In this document: positions 5,843-8,168 of the stretch, in pieces | Numbering within the stretch: position 1 is the first letter of the stretch | How the letters are laid out: every line of letters starts with the position of its first letter | Assembly (NCBI GenBank): GCA_023405565.1 | Contig: JAEXXW010000654.1 | Span: 1 to 8,168 of the forward strand | DNA length: 8,168 bases | Reading direction: 5' to 3' | DNA from: Pseudomonadota bacterium | GTDB taxonomy: Bacteria; Pseudomonadota; Alphaproteobacteria; Rhizobiales; Xanthobacteraceae | The notes under the pieces: model-generated | What the model saw: only the letters and a program-made list of their open reading frames with translations | The model's database searches: none | What the model was told of the DNA's origin: nothing | Made by a program: the position numbers and the translations under genes

Positions 5843-6862
5843 TTATTTCGGCGGCGTGTAACGCACCACCTCCTGATCAATCGCGCCAAAGATCGACTGG
5901 CCGTCTGTGCCGTTCATTTCGATGCGGACGCGATCGCCAAATTTCAGGAACGGCGTCGACGGCTTGCCGTGTAAAATCGTTTCGACCGTGCGCTGTTCCG
6001 CAAGGCAGGAATAACCAAGACCGCCATCGGTAATGGTCTTGCCCGGCCCGCCATCAGCGTCGCGGTTCGAAACAGTGCCCGCACCAAGGATCGTACCGGC
6101 GCTGAGTGCGCGCGTCTTGGTCGCATGCATGATCAATGTCGGAAAGTCGAAGGTCATATCGACCGAAGCGACCGGCTTGCCGAGCGGCTTGCCATTGATA
6201 AAGCTCAGCAGCGGCAGATCGATTTTCGCCCCGTCCCAGGCCTTGCCGAGTTCGTCCGGCGTCACGGCGACAGGCGTGAAGGCCGAGGATGGCTTGGATT
6301 GCAGGAAGCCGAAGGTCTTGGCGAGTTCAGCCGGGATCAGGTTACGCAGCGAGACGTCATTGACCAGCATGATCAGCTTGATAGCCTTGGCCGCCTGCTC
6401 GCGCGTTGCGCCCATCGGCACGTCGCCGAGCACGACAACGATCTCGGCCTCGAGATCGATGCCATACGCTTCCTCGGCCAGCTGGATCGGATCGCGCGGG
6501 CCGATGATGACGTCCGAGATGCCCTGGTACATCAAGGGATCGGTCCAGAACGTCTCCGGCACTTCGGCGCCCCGCGCCTGACGCACCAGAGCGACGTGAT
6601 TCACGTAAGCTGAACCGTCGAGCCATTGATAAGCGCGCGGCAGCGGCGATGCACATTTGGCCGGATCGAAGGGCTGGTGCGCGAGGCGGCCCGACTCAAG
6701 CCCATCCGCGATTTCGGTCAGGCGCGGGAGAGCCGCATCCCAGTCGTCCAGCGCCGCTTGCAGCGTGGGCGCAACGGCAGAGGCATCAGCAAACCGTGAC
6801 AGATCGCGCGATACAACGATCAGCCGTCCATCACGGCCGCTTTTCAGGGAAGCAAGTTTCAT
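5843..6862 (-). CDS. fahA: Fumarylacetoacetate hydrolase family protein
   Basis: A 339-residue enzyme expected to cleave fumarylacetoacetate to fumarate and acetoacetate, the last step of homogentisate degradation. The N-terminal part (about 1-78) fits the short N-terminal domain found in bacterial FAH proteins. The catalytic domain follows, with metal ligands E138 and E140 in GIDLEAEIVVVLGD and D169 in MLVNDVSLRN. K190 in the QSKPSSAF segment and the GAGTVSN loop (260-266) complete the active-site region. It is shorter than the roughly 420-residue animal-type FAH, so a related acylpyruvate or dienedioate hydrolase cannot be excluded from sequence alone; the neighbour hmgA makes fumarylacetoacetase likely. 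ATG 6862 lies four bases after the hmgA stop and has only a weak ribosome site, which suggests translational coupling. The 67-bp gap to the MBL gene follows. Confidence 0.92.
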   Translation of the reverse strand: MKLASLKSGRDGRLIVVSRDLSRFADASAVAPTLQAALDDWDAALPRLTEIADGLESGRLAHQPFDPAKCASPLPRAYQWLDGSAYVNHVALVRQARGAEVPETFWTDPLMYQGISDVIIGPRDPIQLAEEAYGIDLEAEIVVVLGDVPMGATREQAAKAIKLIMLVNDVSLRNLIPAELAKTFGFLQSKPSSAFTPVAVTPDELGKAWDGAKIDLPLLSFINGKPLGKPVASVDMTFDFPTLIMHATKTRALSAGTILGAGTVSNRDADGGPGKTITDGGLGYSCLAEQRTVETILHGKPSTPFLKFGDRVRIEMNGTDGQSIFGAIDQEVVRYTPPK

Positions 6863-6866
6863 GTCT

Positions 6867-8162
6867 TCAGCGTGGCTCGCGGCGTTTGGGGTCGAAGTGC
6901 TTCTTTAACCCCTTCCAGCAATCGACGTAATCGTCCTGCCGGACCTCAAGGTCGGCGGCATATTTCGTCACGCGTTGCCGGAATCGTGTTTCGAACATGA
7001 AGGCCAGCGTATTGCTAAGCTTCACCGGCTTCAACTCGACATTGCTGGCCTGCTCGAAGGCGTCCACATCGGGGCCATGCGGCAGCATGGTGTTGTGCAG
7101 CGAGAAGCCGCCGGGCACGAATCCTTCTGGCTTGGCATCATAGACGCCCTCTACCAGTCCCATGAATTCCGACATAATGTTGCGGTGATACCAGGGCGGC
7201 CGGAACGTGTTTTCGGCAACGCCCCAGCGCTCCGGGAAAATGACGAAATCGATATTCGCTGTCCCCGGCGTGTCCGACGGCGATGTCAGAACCGTGAAGA
7301 TCGACGGATCGGGGTGGTCGAACAGCACCGCACCGACCGGCGAAAAGTATTTTAGGTTGTATTTGTAGGGCGCGTAATTGCCGTGCCACGCTACCACATC
7401 GAGCGGCGAATGCGGCAGTTCGGTCTTGAAGAGTTCGCCGCCCCATTTGACGTAAAGCGTGCAAGGCTCCTCGACGTCTTCAAACGCCGCAACCGGCGTC
7501 AGGAAGTCGCGCGGGTTGGCGAGACAATTCGCGCCGATCGGTCCGCGATCCGGCAGCGTGAAACCGCCGCCATAATTTTCGCAGACATAAGCGCGCGCCG
7601 GACCATCGACGAGTTCGACACGGAAGATCACGCCACGCGGGATGACGCAGATTTCGCCGGGCGCAATCTCAATCAGTCCAAACTCGGTGCGGAAGCGCAA
7701 AGCCCCTTCCTGGGCCACGATCAGCAATTCGCCGTCGGCGTTGAAGAAATGCTCGCGCACCATGGATTCGGTCACCAGCAGCACATGTGCCGCCATGCCG
7801 CTCATGGATTCGCTATCGCCCGCCACAGTGATGGTGTGCAGGCCGGTGACGAAAGTCGTCTTTGTCTTCGGCAGCGGCACTGGCCCCCAGCGCATCTGGC
7901 CAAGCGACAGATCGCTCTCCTCGCGCTCGGGCGCTGTCCGGATGAACCCACGGTCGATCTTCGTGAAGCGGCCGGTGTGGCGCACGGTCGGCCGGATGCG
8001 ATAGAGCCAGGAGCGTTCGTTCGTCGCTTGGGGCGCCGTGAAGGGCGAGCCGCTCAATTGCTCGGCATAAAGGCCGTAATTGATCTTCTGTGGCGAGTTG
8101 CGTCCGACCGGCAGCGCTCCGGGAAGCGCTTCAGTCTCGAACGAATTACCGAAGCCGGACAT
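6867..8162 (-). CDS. hmgA: Homogentisate 1,2-dioxygenase
   Basis: A full-length 431-residue non-haem Fe(II) ring-cleavage dioxygenase that converts homogentisate and O2 to 4-maleylacetoacetate in the cytosol. The N terminus [18 protein letters not shown] is characteristic of the family. Iron ligands are visible: H326 and E332 in [16 protein letters not shown], and H362 in NTMLPHGPD, corresponding to H335, E341 and H371 of the human enzyme. H260 in [14 protein letters not shown] matches the active-site His292 of that enzyme. It is the first visible gene of the minus-strand operon. ATG 8162 is preceded by GAGTAT at the window edge, so the promoter and any regulator site lie outside. The TGA is four bases before fahA. 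No damaged or missing motif is seen. Confidence 0.98.
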   Translation of the reverse strand: MSGFGNSFETEALPGALPVGRNSPQKINYGLYAEQLSGSPFTAPQATNERSWLYRIRPTVRHTGRFTKIDRGFIRTAPEREESDLSLGQMRWGPVPLPKTKTTFVTGLHTITVAGDSESMSGMAAHVLLVTESMVREHFFNADGELLIVAQEGALRFRTEFGLIEIAPGEICVIPRGVIFRVELVDGPARAYVCENYGGGFTLPDRGPIGANCLANPRDFLTPVAAFEDVEEPCTLYVKWGGELFKTELPHSPLDVVAWHGNYAPYKYNLKYFSPVGAVLFDHPDPSIFTVLTSPSDTPGTANIDFVIFPERWGVAENTFRPPWYHRNIMSEFMGLVEGVYDAKPEGFVPGGFSLHNTMLPHGPDVDAFEQASNVELKPVKLSNTLAFMFETRFRQRVTKYAADLEVRQDDYVDCWKGLKKHFDPKRREPR

Positions 8163-8168
8163 ATACTC

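Noticed and set aside
4798..6033. A 411-codon open frame on the + strand opposite the MBL gene and the end of fahA
   Set aside because: It spans the intergenic gap and two well-supported genes on the other strand, and shows no family features.

Overview
The window looks like chromosomal DNA of an alphaproteobacterium. G+C is about 60% by eye, genes are densely packed, and the protein families and their grouping recall the Bradyrhizobium/Rhodopseudomonas/Afipia side of the Hyphomicrobiales. That placement is inference from gene content, not a computed match.

Left part (1-2447): a short upstream region carries two inverted repeats. It is followed on the + strand by a membrane-bound hybrid sensor histidine kinase (Cache-type periplasmic sensor, HisKA, ATPase, C-terminal receiver). 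Its target cannot be seen here.

Right part (2452-8162): a minus-strand homogentisate catabolism operon, read from right to left. In transcription order it holds homogentisate 1,2-dioxygenase (hmgA), a fumarylacetoacetate hydrolase family protein (fahA), a metallo-beta-lactamase-fold protein, a PheA/TfdB-type FAD aromatic monooxygenase and a 67-residue DUF2783-like protein. Gaps are 4, 67 and 4 bp between the first four genes. The monooxygenase would plausibly hydroxylate an aromatic acid to homogentisate. HmgA then opens the ring to maleylacetoacetate, and after isomerisation (no isomerase gene is in the window) the FAH-family enzyme would cut fumarylacetoacetate to fumarate and acetoacetate. 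The pair of a FAD monooxygenase and a tiny partner recalls the two-component 3-hydroxyphenylacetate 6-hydroxylase MhaA/MhaB of Pseudomonas putida.

The most unusual feature is a cysteine-rich four-helix-bundle copper-storage protein (Csp3-like, 17 Cys in 139 residues). It lies in the opposite orientation between the monooxygenase and the DUF2783-like gene. Its stop codon directly abuts that of the monooxygenase, and it is preceded by a sequence resembling an EcfG (general stress sigma factor) promoter. The metallo-beta-lactamase-fold protein is also odd: it keeps the ligands of metal site 1 but has lost those of site 2.

No tRNA, rRNA, CRISPR array, insertion sequence or phage gene was recognised.
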